Below, in pieces: positions 37,312-49,826 of a stretch of DNA of 64,000 nt; positions within the stretch are counted from its first letter, which is position 1, and each line of letters opens with the position of its first letter. Under the pieces are notes generated by a model, which was not told the origin of the DNA, did not search any database, and saw only the letters and a list, made by a program, of their open reading frames with translations. Source of the DNA: Prinia subflava (Eukaryota > Chordata > Aves > Passeriformes > Cisticolidae); contig NC_086248.1 of assembly GCF_021018805.1 (NCBI RefSeq), forward strand, positions 29,892,922 through 29,956,921, in the 5' to 3' direction. A program made the translations under genes and the position numbers.

Positions 37312-38999
37312 GTAAGTCTTCTGACATGTACTCTTAAGAAAAAGCCTCCTTGACATTTTCATGCTGTGAATTGTTCACCTTAAGTTTGGCATTTCATGCT
37401 TCATTTTACTTAAGTGTACCATTTGTTGCTTCATTATGAGGTGTGTATCATACAGGTAAATCAATGTAAAATCATGCAAGTAAACCAAATGTATTTAATG
37501 ATTTCCAAGGTACTTGGGAATCACAGAGTTTATTAAAGCAAAAGAATGATAGTGTCTAGTTCTGTGGAGTGCCAGCTTGTAGAAAATATACTCTTTTTTT
37601 CATAGAATAAAAGAAGAAACCCTTTTGTTCAGGTACAACTCCACAATAATAATTTTTTATTGAAGCCTTATATAATATTACATTTTTAATTTTAATAGAT
37701 CTTTTCATAAACATTTACAGATTTCTTTTACATGAAATAAATCAAATTTTTGGTTAAAAAATAATTTAAAAAAACACCACTTTTTTAGCACAGGGCAAGT
37801 ATTATGCCAATTTATTTAAAATTTGCTTAAAGAATATAACCTCAGATTAGTCTGGATTAAGCATACTACTTTCAGACAGGTGAACTGAATAGTTCTCCCT
37901 CTGATCTGCATGATTTAGCTGCAGTAGCTTTCCCCAAAACCAAAAGATATCCAAGAGTACCCTCTGGTCAGTCAGCCACTTCCAAGGTCTGACTACTCTC
38001 CTGTACATGAACAGTAGGATCTAAATTTGGAATACTGTTGTCCAGTGATTATTTTTGGCTGGTCATCAAGGACTGTGGTGTGTTATGAAACACTTTACAC
38101 ATCTCTTTTTTATGTCATGAATAGTTTTGTTTTCTGTCACGGGGTGAGGCAACTTTCTCATATGGCTTTAAGATGCCAGTTTTTGAAGGGTAAGTTTATA
38201 GGTGCTCTTGGTATCAATACAAATTCACTTAAAAGTGAACACAGATTTTATAGCAGATAATCATGTTCACAAGAGAACTAGTTTGTGGCCTTTTCACTTT
38301 CTTTAAGATGGACATCAGCTGAATAGGCCATCTGAAATTTCACATAAACCAAAACTAACCCCTCAAAAAGATGCATTTCATGGTTATTTGAGAAGTTTTC
38401 CATAGCCTCGAAGTACTTGCGAATCCATTAAATTAAATTCACATTCTGAAGAAAACTATAAAGGTGAATTGAATGAAAATTTGCATGTATTAATATATTA
38501 GTATATTTCACAATATATAGTATATTTTACAATATATTAGAAAAATAGATGCATTGCATTGTATCACCTGTAGGTGGTGTTATTAGAGCAAGTCTCTGAA
38601 AATATAGTTTACTTTGATATATTACATTATTCTATTAATGAGTGCATGTGATACAGCTTAACTATATTCAGAAAAAAATGAGTATATATTTTAATCATTT
38701 TTCACCCACTGTTTCAAGCCACTGAAATGGAAGAGTGTAATTTCATTTGTAACTTGCATTTTGTTTCTTATGTTGTTTATGCTTCTGTGGGTGGGGAAAC
38801 ATTTTCAACATATGCAGTAATGTCATCCTTTTATTTAAAGCTCTTTGTTTCCTTAATTTTGTGTTTTTGTCTCTACACAGATAGTTATTAGAATTGCATT
38901 TCTTTGAAATCTGTCTATTAATACTTGCCTATTTTATCCTTTATCACTTCTTTTTTTCTTTTCTCTCTTTATTCTGCTTCCTTGGATGCTTTCCCAAAG
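37312..38999 (+). other. RIMS1: RIMS1 intron (1688 bp) between the zinc-finger exon and the microexon
   Basis: It begins gtaagt and ends ttcccaaag. It is AT-rich with no transposon recognised. Short repeated TATATT/ATATTA text occurs at about 38489-38541. TGCATG (RBFOX-type) hexamers occur at 38482-38487 and 38643-38648. The last 60 bp form the regulatory acceptor region described separately. Confidence 0.85.
38946..38999 (+). promoter_or_regulatory. RIMS1: Microexon acceptor region: CU-rich tract with UGC motifs
   Basis: A long CU-rich tract (acttctttttttcttttctc, then tctttattctgcttcc) contains several UCUU/CUUU-type motifs suited to PTB proteins. TGC occurs at 38975-38977 and 38987-38989, between the tract and the AG at 38998-38999. 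UGC close to the 3' splice site is the known binding context of the neuronal factor SRRM4 at microexons. Actual binding is inferred, not shown. Confidence 0.55.
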
Positions 39000-39011
39000 G
39001 AGGACAAAGTG
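39000..39011 (+). CDS. RIMS1: RIMS1 12-nt microexon encoding Glu-Asp-Lys-Val
   Basis: Twelve bases, GAGGACAAAGTG, encode EDKV. They are bounded by an AG acceptor at 38998-38999 and a GT donor at 39012-39013. The upstream exon ends in phase 0 (Asn-Asn) and the downstream exon begins GTT ATG TGG (Val-Met-Trp). Including the microexon gives SLRSNN-EDKV-VMWVCNLC, which is the sequence I know for RIM1 at this point, and skipping it leaves the frame intact. The insert sits in the loop between the CARC and CNLC pairs of the zinc finger. The donor, GTG|gttaga, is weak. Upstream is a CU-rich tract (about 38946-38995) with two TGC motifs at 38975-38977 and 38987-38989. It is far too short for ORF-based detection; it was found by looking for the residues missing between the two flanking exons. 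Alternative use in this species is inferred. Confidence 0.93.
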
Positions 39012-42000
39012 GTTAGAATCCATGTTTTTTATAATTTATTATTATAATGTTGTTAGTTAACTGGGATACATATTAATGTGAAAAACTGAACTGAAATTTC
39101 ATAATCATCCACAAGGGAAGGGGGGGGGGAAACAGGAATCCTGACACCCAGGCCCTACATATCCCTCAGCTGAAGATAGGCCTTAAACACAGCTCAACAA
39201 GGAAACCTAAGACTGTTGTCAAAATTATAAGAGTAAAGGAAAATAAGAACTGAGAATTATTTATAGGCTAAAAAATGGAGGAGCCAATAAAACTGTAATA
39301 AAATTTTATTTCATAAATATGTTTTTAGTTAACAGTTTTGACTTTTTGCATGCAAGGTCCTTCCATCAGCTTCAGGAAATCTAATTTAGTCTTTTAATTG
39401 TAATTTTACATTGTTTTACATGGTTTGCTGTGTTTCACTTCTGGCTGCAGCAGAAATTCAGGGAGTTCTTGTAAAATTAGCTTTTTGACTGACATTTTGA
39501 ATAATATATATAGGCAAACAAACTGGACAGAAGTGTAGCAAGCAAGGTGGAGTGAATGCTTTTTGAATGCATAGTTATAATTTCAAAAATCTGCAGAACT
39601 TTTAGGATCAAGTACGGGCATATCCACCAGTATTGCCTGTGCCTTGTCCCAAATAGGTGAGGGTAGTTCCCTGTTCATCTCTGCACCCTGGGCATGGCAT
39701 CAGGGATGGCAGTGCATTTACCACCTCTTCTGGGGCAGTTCTAGAAAAGGTGGTAGTCTAGATTTTTAATTGGAGGGTTAAGTGCAGAAATTAGCTAGCT
39801 TTTCTGGCACCTCAGCTGCAACAAGTGTAAATTAATTACAATCCAGGGTAGTTTTTGATGCGTTCTTTGTTGAGTTATGCTTGTGATATGAAGTGGTGTT
39901 ATGCCCCCATTTAAATACTAGCATACCTGTAACGTGAAATTTAGTATCACCCCATGATGTGAAATATTCTGGGTTTTAGGGCAGTGGAGAAGTCAGCAAA
40001 ATGTCCAGCTGGTTGTTGCCCAAGGTTTGGTAAGGGATGGGAAGGGCTCAGCCTCAGTCCTCCTGATGGCCTGGCTGCCACTACATTCTCTGTTCTTCCC
40101 TGCCATGGTACCACAACCTAGTAAAGCAGAAAAATGACTGAAAATACAACTTTCTTTCCTCATTCCTGTTTTCAAAGTATTGGTTAGATAATGCAAAAAT
40201 ATGTATTTCCTTTGTGGTCACCTGATACATGTTTCTTTCTCCTTATAGAGAAGTTGATACATTTTAGAGTACAAAAATGAATGAACAAATGTAGATTCTT
40301 TGGGTCAAAAATCAAGTATTTTGTGAGGTGCTGTGGTTGTATTGAACTAAGTGAAATTTGTATGACATTAACAGAATTAGGTTCCAGATGAAGCCATATA
40401 ATTATCCATAGCAATCAGTCTACCATTGTACAGGTTTCATTAGGATTACTATTTTTTATCAAATTTCAAATGAAAAAGAATTGGAGCATATGATAAAAGT
40501 GAATTTTGCAACAATTTTCGTGTGTTTTGCAGAACAGAGTTTGCTTGCTCTTTTTTCTATTTACATATGTAAGGGACAACTGGTAGGAAATCCAGGTGTA
40601 AAATACATTATAAATATATGGGAATTTATTTCACTGAACTTAGTAGTATGTGGTTGCAGAAAATAATATTGGTAATCAGTGCAGCAGAGAGTCCTTCTTC
40701 TGATCTGGCTTTCACTGAGATTGTTTTCATTTTAGTATAATGTCAGGAATTTATACTTGGAAAGAAAGACAACTTGGAAACATTTCCTTAATTGTATGTC
40801 AGGTTTTTTTTCAGGGAGTTTGTAATTTAGTTCCTTTAAATTATGCTTAAAATTTGCTTACATAATGGCTTGCTAATTTAAGCCTTACCAACTTGAGTGC
40901 AATTCAGCTGTGTACTAATGCTTTAACAGAAGCTGGTAATATTGTCAGAACAAAATGTCTGGATTGTCAGGATTTTTTTTTATCCCTTGAACAGAACTCT
41001 TAGGTCAAATTGTCCATTAAAAGGCTAATTTCTGTATGCTCTGACTAACACAGCTGTAGAACAAAACAAAAAAAATCCAACAGAAGGATGTAAATTGCAT
41101 AGCAAATTGCAAATTGATAGCATATACATTTTCTCTCTGTAGCCTTCAACTTAATTTGTTTCCCAAAAGATATGGGGTTTATATGCATCATGAAAGAATC
41201 AATGCTTTTCAGGAATGCCTCCCTGGAACTGCTGTTTATAGCAGAGGAAAAAAAAAATAAAAAAGGCCAGCAAGAAACTGAGGAATTCTGTTTCAAGTAA
41301 GGTGGGGATCACTGTCCTCTGCTTCTGGGAAGTTAGTTTGCTTTCAAACAAGTGCGATTGTATAAAATATTTAAGGAATTACCTTGCTCTTCACCAAATT
41401 TGCTGAGGAAACATGTTTGCCTTGAAATAAATTTTATAGGGTCTAGCTAGCAAAAATGATTGCTTCCTTCTTACATTAAAAAAAAAAAACAAAATAAAAA
41501 CCAAACCTATATATAGGCAGATGATGCTAATGCTCTGAAGTTAACCAGATCAGAGTTTCTTCATTTAATAATGAGACGGTAGAAGAGTCACTAGACAGCT
41601 GGGCTTTTCTTCCACCGTAACCTTATATCATCACTAAATCAGTAACCACTTGATTAAGCTCTGTGGTTTACCCAGACTTAGTTTACCTTTTTGCCAAACT
41701 CTTAAAGTTTGACTTGCTGTGATTTTACACCTCATGACCAAGAAAATATATTGCTATTGCAACCTTCTCTCTTAACCTGTGATAAAGGACTCCCAAATCC
41801 TTCACATCTGTTCTTGTTATTATGCAAGCTGGGTGGATATGGATACCTAACATAAAATCTATGGATACCTAACATAAAAAAATATTGGAAATTCCATGTA
41901 GTATAATGGCGCTTGGAACCCCCAAACTTTTAATCCACTGCAGTATTATTTCTTGCCATGTTATCTTATTTTTAGTCTTGTATTATTTTCCATATTGTTG

Positions 42001-42382
42001 TTTCAATTTAACTGATTTGAGAATATGAGAAATATTTTTAATGCAAAGCAATACCTTTGAGTGTAACAACTCCTTTCAGTGTAAAAACTTGCATTAAAAC
42101 AAAACAAAACAAAAGATTGCAAAGGTCAATTGGGCATTTCAGGAGAAGCTTTATTCCACCTCCTCTTTGCCTAATGTCACCTGTATGTGTATATATGTAG
42201 ATACAGTATCTGTATGTATATACCATGTACGTGCATCCTACTACACAGCCTGATACAGGAAGTACAGGACAATCCAGCTTTTTGACCTTTGAATCTGCTA
42301 ACGATTCAAGTATTTAAATGACCTGAGGAGTTATTATTCATGAGCCCGTTTGTCTGGACAGAAAGAGAAGTTATGCCCTAGC
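39012..42382 (+). other. RIMS1: RIMS1 intron after the microexon, first part
   Basis: It begins with the weak donor gttaga. A TGCATG hexamer, part of a self-complementary TTGCATGCAA, lies at 39347-39352, about 340 bp downstream of the microexon. There is a G-run near 39121-39129, A-runs near 41246 and 41480, and a 19-bp direct duplication (atggatacctaacataaaa) at 41839-41857 and 41861-41879. No exon was recognised. Confidence 0.7.
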
Positions 42383-42474
42383 AGTCACAGAACCTGAGAA
42401 GGACTGAGGTTGGAGAGAGCCTTCAGAGGTCATCTATTCCAATCCCCCCTGCTCAGGCAGGGCTACCTAAGGGA
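42383..42474 (-). mobile_element. CR1 LINE 3' tail, minus strand
   Basis: Read on the + strand this is an inverted CR1 tail: cagtcacagaacctgagaag, gactgaggttggagagagcc, then aggtcatctattccaatccc and cctgctcaggcagggctacc. Only about 90 bp remain. Confidence 0.82.
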
Positions 42475-45400
42475 ACTTGGTCCTTACAGCTTGGCATATT
42501 CATGTGTCTTTTGACTTGTAGGGTGAACAACGAAAAATTCAAAGATACTTCATGTCATTTTTGTTACTTGTTTGCTTATTGTAACTGTACACATTGTAGG
42601 TTTACATGAAATCTCCTTAAGTTCTGTTAGGGAATACTTCTATGACTTACAGCTTTGGACAAATGAATTTCCAAATTTTACAGAATCTTTTAGAAAGAGC
42701 ACTAACACTATGATGATTTTTTTCAGGTCAGCATTCAGAGATAAAGAAAAGCCAAAGCTACCAAATCAACTTAAAGCTTGTAATTTTTTTCAAAGTAGTA
42801 TTTTTATAACTTTAACACTCATAATCTCATATTCTGTTTCGTCCAATTTAGTTGATGATATAAAGCTGAGGAGCAAGAGCAGAGAGCCTTCCAATGGTTC
42901 TCCCAAAAATATTGTGTCCTACTGGCTCAGTTACAAACTGAGGTGTGGGAGATCACTGTTGAACTCCACTGTGATAAAAGCAGCTTTTCCAGATGGGATA
43001 CAGTGCTGTCAGAATTGAAGAATTGTCATCTTCCTCCCTGACTTGGGTCAGTCTCACTACAAAGATAGAATACAAAATTTTGAACGTATTTTTCTTTTTT
43101 TGTTTTTGTCCAGAAGTTTACTTTGAGTTAGTGTTTAGATCTTGGCTTGTGAAATGATTTTATTGCACTTTTCTAATAAGTATTGGGTTCAGAAAATATA
43201 ACAACATAAAAATATTTTTATTCACTTTTTGTCCAATATGATTCATCTTTGCCCTAAGTATCTGTAAGTAAAGAGATGGGATGCAGATTCTTGTGTAAAG
43301 GAAGATAATTTTAGTTAATTTGTTTCAACTGCAGATATATATTGAAAAGACTAGTAAATTAAACAGGTTATAACAATAGAAATCTGAGATTTTTTTTATG
43401 CAGTGCACCTTAAGAAGAAAGAGGACAATGAAAGAAAATACTAGTGGTGCAACACAACAGTAAAACGTTCAAGAGAAAGGTCTGGTTTCTGTTTGATGTG
43501 TTCATATGCTTTAATATCATTAATACGATCCCGTAGAATGTAACTTTGTAGTAGATTCTGATCCTTGTCTAAACAGTAAATACAGTGTTGAAAATGAACA
43601 GGTATGACTTCATAGATTTGATATGATAATGTATGCATATCTGGTGTGAGGTAAAAGGGAAAAGCGAACACTTGAAACCAGACGCAATTTTGGTCATCTC
43701 TGACTGTTTAGAATATATATACAATTTTATAAAATCAGAAGGAAAAAAATCAATCAATCAAAAATTGCTAAAATTTTATCTTTATATGCATGAAATAAAA
43801 TTTTATTTCTACATCTTACTGCTTATAGTTATTATTTCTGATAGATCAGAAATACATTAATAGTATTTGATCACTTTTTACTTGCAATTGTGCCATCAAT
43901 AATGTAGATGGCTGTAAAAATAGTGATACATACAATTAAACTCCTAATTTTGAATGGAGCATTTCTTCTTTAATGAGGGCTTTTTTTGTAAGAGGAACCT
44001 TTTATTCTTACGAAAAAATCATTATTGATGGATCATTATTAACATTCTCATAAATACTAAGTCTTATAAATATTTAAGGATTATACAGTAAATATTTCAG
44101 GTTTATCTCTTTTTCCAGATTTTTGGGAATAAGTTTGGTTAGCCACTGACAGGATGTCCATTTAGATTGGTCTGTGTAGATGATCATTTTCAAAGCAAAG
44201 TCATTCCAGGAATCTGTTTATGAGTCCTTCAGTTCTTCATTATTTCAACATGTTTCCAGTAATGTTGCAATCAGTAGAGAGCAAACTCAGCCTTAAATCC
44301 CTGCAAAAATTGTAGATAGCAAGCTGCAGTTTCAGCTGTGAGATCACTATACCTATTTGGAACTGTTCTTGCATCCTTTCAATGTATTATGCACATTTAA
44401 TTGTGTTAATTTTGCACAATGTGCTATTTTTCCAAGTCCTTTAATTCATTATATGAATTGCTTCGAAGTTATTGTTACCTCTTACTAACAAGTCAAATCC
44501 AATCTCACTACTATCAAATTGTACTATTGCCTTTATGGTGTCTTAAAATCCCAAACTCCACTGGCATTTTCATTGTCACATCAAATTTGCAATTGTTATT
44601 TCTGAATTAAGTTTGCCCTATTGCATTTCAGATTAAGCCAAAAAATTTTCTTTGCAAGGTATTGTGTATTTACTATATTTCTGTTATCTTCATTTCTCTA
44701 ATGGAATAATTTATTGCTTGTTGGCACTGCAGAAATCATAGAAGAGATTAGAGATCTCTAAACCATTATATACTACATATAATAAACATACTATTTTTTT
44801 TTGCAATGGAGTAGAGAACTGATAAGTAAATACACTATCTCAGTAATGAAGATATAGAAAAAGTATCTCCATTGTCTTAAAATTTTGAATTTTAGGAATG
44901 TGGTTTCCTGTAATATTTAGCTGCCTTAGTTGTGCTACAAACTAACAATTTATAAAGAAGTCATCTTGCAGTATTAAAACATAAGTTTGGAATAAATAAG
45001 TGACTAATCCAGAGACTATGACTGATATAGGTGAATTTGATTTGTACATGCCTAGTTTCTCTGCGTGTATTTATTATATCAACATGTTAGGGAATAAGTT
45101 CATTTAATTGGGTAGATTTAGAGCTCGTTGAAGCTGGTGATCTGCAATGTTAGTGGAGGACAAGGGGGAAGCCTGGGAGGTCCATCAAAGTGAGAGTGGG
45201 ATGAGTCTGGATATAACTCACTTTTCCAATGTGCTGTATGGCAAGTCTGACCACTGGAAATGAATTTGTAATGTGCAGTGCTGTGAAGGTAGAAATTAAG
45301 TAAAAATGCCTTTATTACTGTTGACAAACATATAATGTGTGTCCTTGTGTAGAATCAGATGGTTAATATATTCACCCAGTATTCTTTCATGTGAGAGGTG

Positions 45401-48400
45401 GCCTGTCAGTGAAGGAGGCATCTATCAGACAGAACCCTGAATGTCATAATTTTGAGCTATTTCTTGAATGCTTCAGGTAAATGCATCCAAAATTAACACA
45501 TCTATTTGTGGATGGAGAGCCACATAAAATGTGCAATCTATTGGCAAACCAAGGGAGGTGGGTTTATGTTTTGTCATTTGCAGTTTCAATTGTGATGCAA
45601 AAAAAAATAATCTGGAAGTGTAGAAAAATATCAGGAAGCCCCCCTTGCTGTGGAGGGCTAAAGAGAAAGGATTGCTTGACAAAGACATACCAGGCAGGCA
45701 AATATTTCACACCATCTGAACTTTCACCTAATTCACCCAGAAGAAAGATACCTTGATATTTCTTCTGATTGATACTCCAATAAAAGCTTAGCTTTAGAGA
45801 CTGCAGGCACTTTTTCTTTTCAGTTTTTCTTTTCCCCCTCCCTCAAAAACATTGAAGAAGAACAGAGTAGCAAACAATGCAGATGTCCAGGGATGTGTTT
45901 AGGCTCAGGAGCCCTGAAGAAGTGTGTTCTTCTGTGGGATGCCTGAGAGAATATAGCGCACCAGCAGACCTGACTGATGTCCAAGCAGAGCTCAGGCAGA
46001 ACTTGTGGTCCTGTGGCAGCACCTGATAGGAATTGTTTTTATCTGAGCAATGCACCTTCAAGTTTTTCAGCAGTGATCTGTTTCCTAGAAATACTTGGGT
46101 ATATTTTATTGCTAGAAGACAATCAATCTTGCATCATGTCCCTTATTTCAAACTGTGCCCAGCTCTGGCAACTGTGTAAAGTCTTCTTGTAAAAGGATCC
46201 CATAAAATGGAAGCTATCTTCTAATCATGCATCATCCTTCCCTAAAACACTTGAGCTTTTGGCAAAACTAACTGAATCCCTTTGTTCACCCTCTGAATAC
46301 GTTTCTCCGTGTGGTCACATGGAAACCAGCTGCCAGCTCCCAGGCACGTGAGAGTGCACTCATTTAGGCTCAGGCTGATTTGACACCACAGTGTGTGCCC
46401 CTTAAGCCCAAAAAAATCTTCACTTGATCATTTTCACTTGATCGTTGTTTGGTTTTAGTAGTTTATACAATAGGAATGCTAAATAGAACTAAATTTAATA
46501 AACTGAATTCCTGGGCTATTCTGGCACCACAAAACCAGAGGCATTTTAGCCAAAAAGAGATCTTACAGCAAAGAGAGATTTGATAAGACTTTTGACCTAT
46601 TATGCATTATGAGAAATCGACAAGTAGCTGAAAAAATTTCAAGGGAACAAAGTAATTATGAGGGCTAAATGTAATCTGTGCTCTCTTGCTGCTTCTCTTT
46701 TTTATCATAAATAACCTTAATCCTCATCCAGGATTAAAATTCAGTGTATTTTTAGCCATGTAATGTCCCAGATAAAAGATACTTACATCTATGTTTTTAT
46801 ATATTTTACATTCTGGAGCATTTTGTAATTTTACTAAAGGGATGGATACTTCTGTCTATACATCTCCAGTGCTTCAATTAGAGAGGATGTAGGATAGTTT
46901 GTCATACATATACCTAAGGTACTTGATTTTATTAAGTATAATTGAAGATAGAAGTGTATATTTCAAGCAAGGAAATCTATAGACAAAATTTCTGTAATAT
47001 TTTAATTTTTTAAAAAATTCCTTTAATATAAGGATCCATCCCTAAGTCAGCCTTCCTATGGAGATAAATTAAATCTCCCTCCAAAACTGTGATTATAAAA
47101 TGATGTGAGTATCTGTTACCAGTTGTTTAGCGACTGATCAGAGATTAAGTGAAAATCTAGACAAAATTTAATCTGAATTTCTTTAAAGATCAGATAAAAC
47201 CTAATATTTTTTTTAATCCAGATTGAAGTTTCCAAAAAGCTGTGTGCTATTTAGGTTGAAGTTTGTACTGTGCAATTTCAGTATTCCAGCTAAAACACCT
47301 GTCAACTAACTTACATGCAACAGGTTTATGGAACCTTTGGAATTAAATGTTAATTTCTCAATAATCTATTATATTTGTTATCCATAAAATCAGGCTCCCA
47401 TAGCAAAACCCTTTGTAGTGGTGAGTTTTGGGAAAGTTATTTGGGATATAAGTTGAGTATTACTGAGAAGTGCAGATTAATCAGAGAGATGAGCAGATGT
47501 TGCTGAGACTCTATAAATAGATGAACATGGTTGTGTTGTCATGACTGGGGGAAATTTTTATATGTTGCTGGGATTTTAATACTGGTAGTGTAACTTTTCC
47601 TCTGCAACATGTGGTAAGTGATCAAAGCTCATACCTGTGCATGCATCAGCAAAATTAATCTTCTGCTCTAATTTTTCTTCTCTGACCAAATATCTTCTGC
47701 AAAGGGAGAGAGCAGTTGAAAATTCATCAGCAAACTGCTTTTAAGACATTTGTCAGCCTGGCAGCTTTACCCCTCAGGATTATTTGGATCAGTCCTTTTA
47801 GCTGTAAAGAAACCTGCTTTTCTAGACTATTTCAGGGACTCATCTCACTGCCTTTGTGGATGGGTCAAGAGACCACAGAGGCAACTGCCAGTCCATCTAA
47901 ATTTAATACAGCAGAAAAAGCAACAAGGGAATTAAACTAAGGAAGATTTAATCTCCTTTATGTGTTTTTTTTTTTTTTTTTTTTTTTTGCCCCCTAAGGT
48001 TTCAGCATAGACATAAAGGTACTCTTGTGAATGTCCTGTGTTGCAGGTTATACCCCTTCCCTCCATACACCTGATGTTCTCCTAATCAACCAGTGAGGAT
48101 TTAGTGGAGCCTATTGCTCCTATTAGAGGAGCTCACCTCTTGGTCACCTGCATAGACTATTAAAGAGGAGACTGGTGAAGTGTCCACAGGAGATTTAAGT
48201 CAATACATTTACCTGCCAGAGGAAGAATCAGTTCCAGATGAGAACCCCTACATTATCTATGAGCTGGGTTTATGCTTTCATAATACTTACGGGAAGAGAT
48301 CAGTATGCCCCAGAGTGCTTCAGCTTGCTCTGAACTAGACTACATTGGCTCTGAATCTTTCTCAGCTATGGCTCATGTTTAGCCAGATAGAGCCCCAAGT

Positions 48401-49399
48401 CATAAAGTGTCCTTACAAGGTACTGCAGAGTTTTACTGTAGCTCCCAGCAGCTGCCCAGGGCGGCTCTCAGGTAATACCCACGTTGAATCTTACAGCTGC
48501 AGGCTCATAGTTTGGAAGTGTGAGGGAATTGAAGGTAGAAATGAATGCCAGTGTTGAGGCAGCTGAATCCTACAACAGATTTTCATCAGCTACAGTAGGA
48601 AATCGTACAGCAGCAATGGCCTGTAGACACATTTAGAAACCTATACTTAGTCTTGTTTCAAACTAAACTCTACACACTCAGTCTGAGTCTTCTGTGCAAA
48701 CCTACATGTTCTCTCCTCTACAGGCAACCTGACAATTCATGCTCAAGCTGGTTTTTTAAGCGCTTTGTTTCCTACATGAATTGACCTCCTAAAGAAAGGG
48801 TATATGGTCTTATGCAGTCTGTGATATGTGGAAAACTGTGAATATATTCCACTGGGGAATTTGGCTTTTTCCCCCTATATTACAGACAGTCACTGACAAG
48901 AAAATGTATGTTACTGAAAATTGTACTAACCTACACTGAAATATTCAATATTTCATCAGGATATGATTATTCATGTTAGCAAATTATTTTCCATTTTTTG
49001 AGTATAATTCATAGGCCTGTGAAGACCAAAAATCTTTATTTAACTTTCTGACCATGCAATGAGACAGTCATAAACTCTTGTTGAAAATATACTATACACA
49101 GTCTTCAGATAATGAGAATGGTAGAGTTCAGCTCAGTACTCAGCTTCATAAAGATCTAGTCAGCAAAGGGAATAAAAAGCCTTAATCAAGGATAGAATGT
49201 TTTAGCCTTCTTGAGGGTAAGATGGTGATTGGAGAAAAACCAAATTGGTCTAGTTGACTTAGGAGAAACTGCTTGTTTTTGTAAAAAGGAAGTGACAGGC
49301 ATATGATTGGATACAAAAGGCAGGTGCAGTTAACCATGCAGCCAAGTCAAGGAGCAAGCCTAATGCTTCAAGTTACAGAAGTTTCAGGTAGGTTTGGCA
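42475..49399 (+). other. RIMS1: RIMS1 intron, middle part: nothing recognised except simple repeats
   Basis: This is AT-rich intron. The longest frame is 148 codons (42572-43018) and has no recognisable domain. A T24 run lies at 47965-47988. No CR1 or LTR was recognised in these 6.9 kb. Confidence 0.55.
47965..47988 (+). repeat. T24 homopolymer
   Basis: Twenty-four consecutive thymines. Length is likely to vary among individuals or to be affected by sequencing error. No retroposon body was recognised beside it. Confidence 0.9.
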
Positions 49400-49826
49400 G
49401 GCAGTCTTATGCTAACTTGTTGCTATGAGTTTTTCCCGGTTTTGCTGAGCGTTCATATTAAAGGAGAAGTTCGTACCTTCTCACGCTCTTTTAATGTAAA
49501 CATCAGCTATGTTCTATAAACTTAGCCATTGTTTTTACATTCCCTGCCAGGACAAACAAGACTGTGTGACAGTCCCCTTCACCAATGTGATGTGGAGGTG
49601 GGAATTCTTTCCTCCAATCCATAGGCCTCATAGAAAAAGTATAAAAGTAGGTTTTTGTAAATAAACCAGGTCTTCCTGCCCTGCATGCTCTGTTGCACCC
49701 AGATCTCTGTCCCCAGTCTGTTTTCTGGCTAAGCCTCCACGGTGATACTAACTTAGAGTGTGTTTCTCAGACCCTGTGCTCCTGTAATTTTTCTGATTAC
49801 AATAAAATTTTGAAACCATATCACAG
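49400..49826 (+). mobile_element. Probable retroviral LTR, sense to RIMS1
   Basis: A promoter-plus-polyadenylation layout is visible: TATAAAAG at 49640-49647, then AATAAA at 49660-49665, then a C/T-rich U5-like section (ccaggtcttcctgccctgca, tgctctgttgcacccagatc) and a second AATAAA at 49801-49806. TGTGAC at 49565 and ATCACA ending at 49825 could be short inverted ends, which would give a 261-bp LTR. The similar-looking region upstream to about 49400 may also belong to it. No target-site duplication or internal retroviral genes were found. The wording after AATAAA resembles avian ERV LTRs I know. Borders are uncertain. Confidence 0.5.

Noticed and set aside
36857..37327. 156-codon minus-strand open frame overlapping the zinc-finger exon
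   Set aside because: It is the antisense shadow of the RIMS1 exon plus intron; the + strand reading is a conserved zinc finger.
39003..39008. Alternative shorter microexon ending at AAA with donor gtggtt
   Set aside because: A 9-nt exon would lose the first Val and break the known EDKV-V sequence; the 12-nt version with gttaga restores RIM1 exactly.
42572..43018. 148-codon + strand open frame
   Set aside because: AT-rich intron, no recognisable family, no plausible exon borders in frame with RIMS1.
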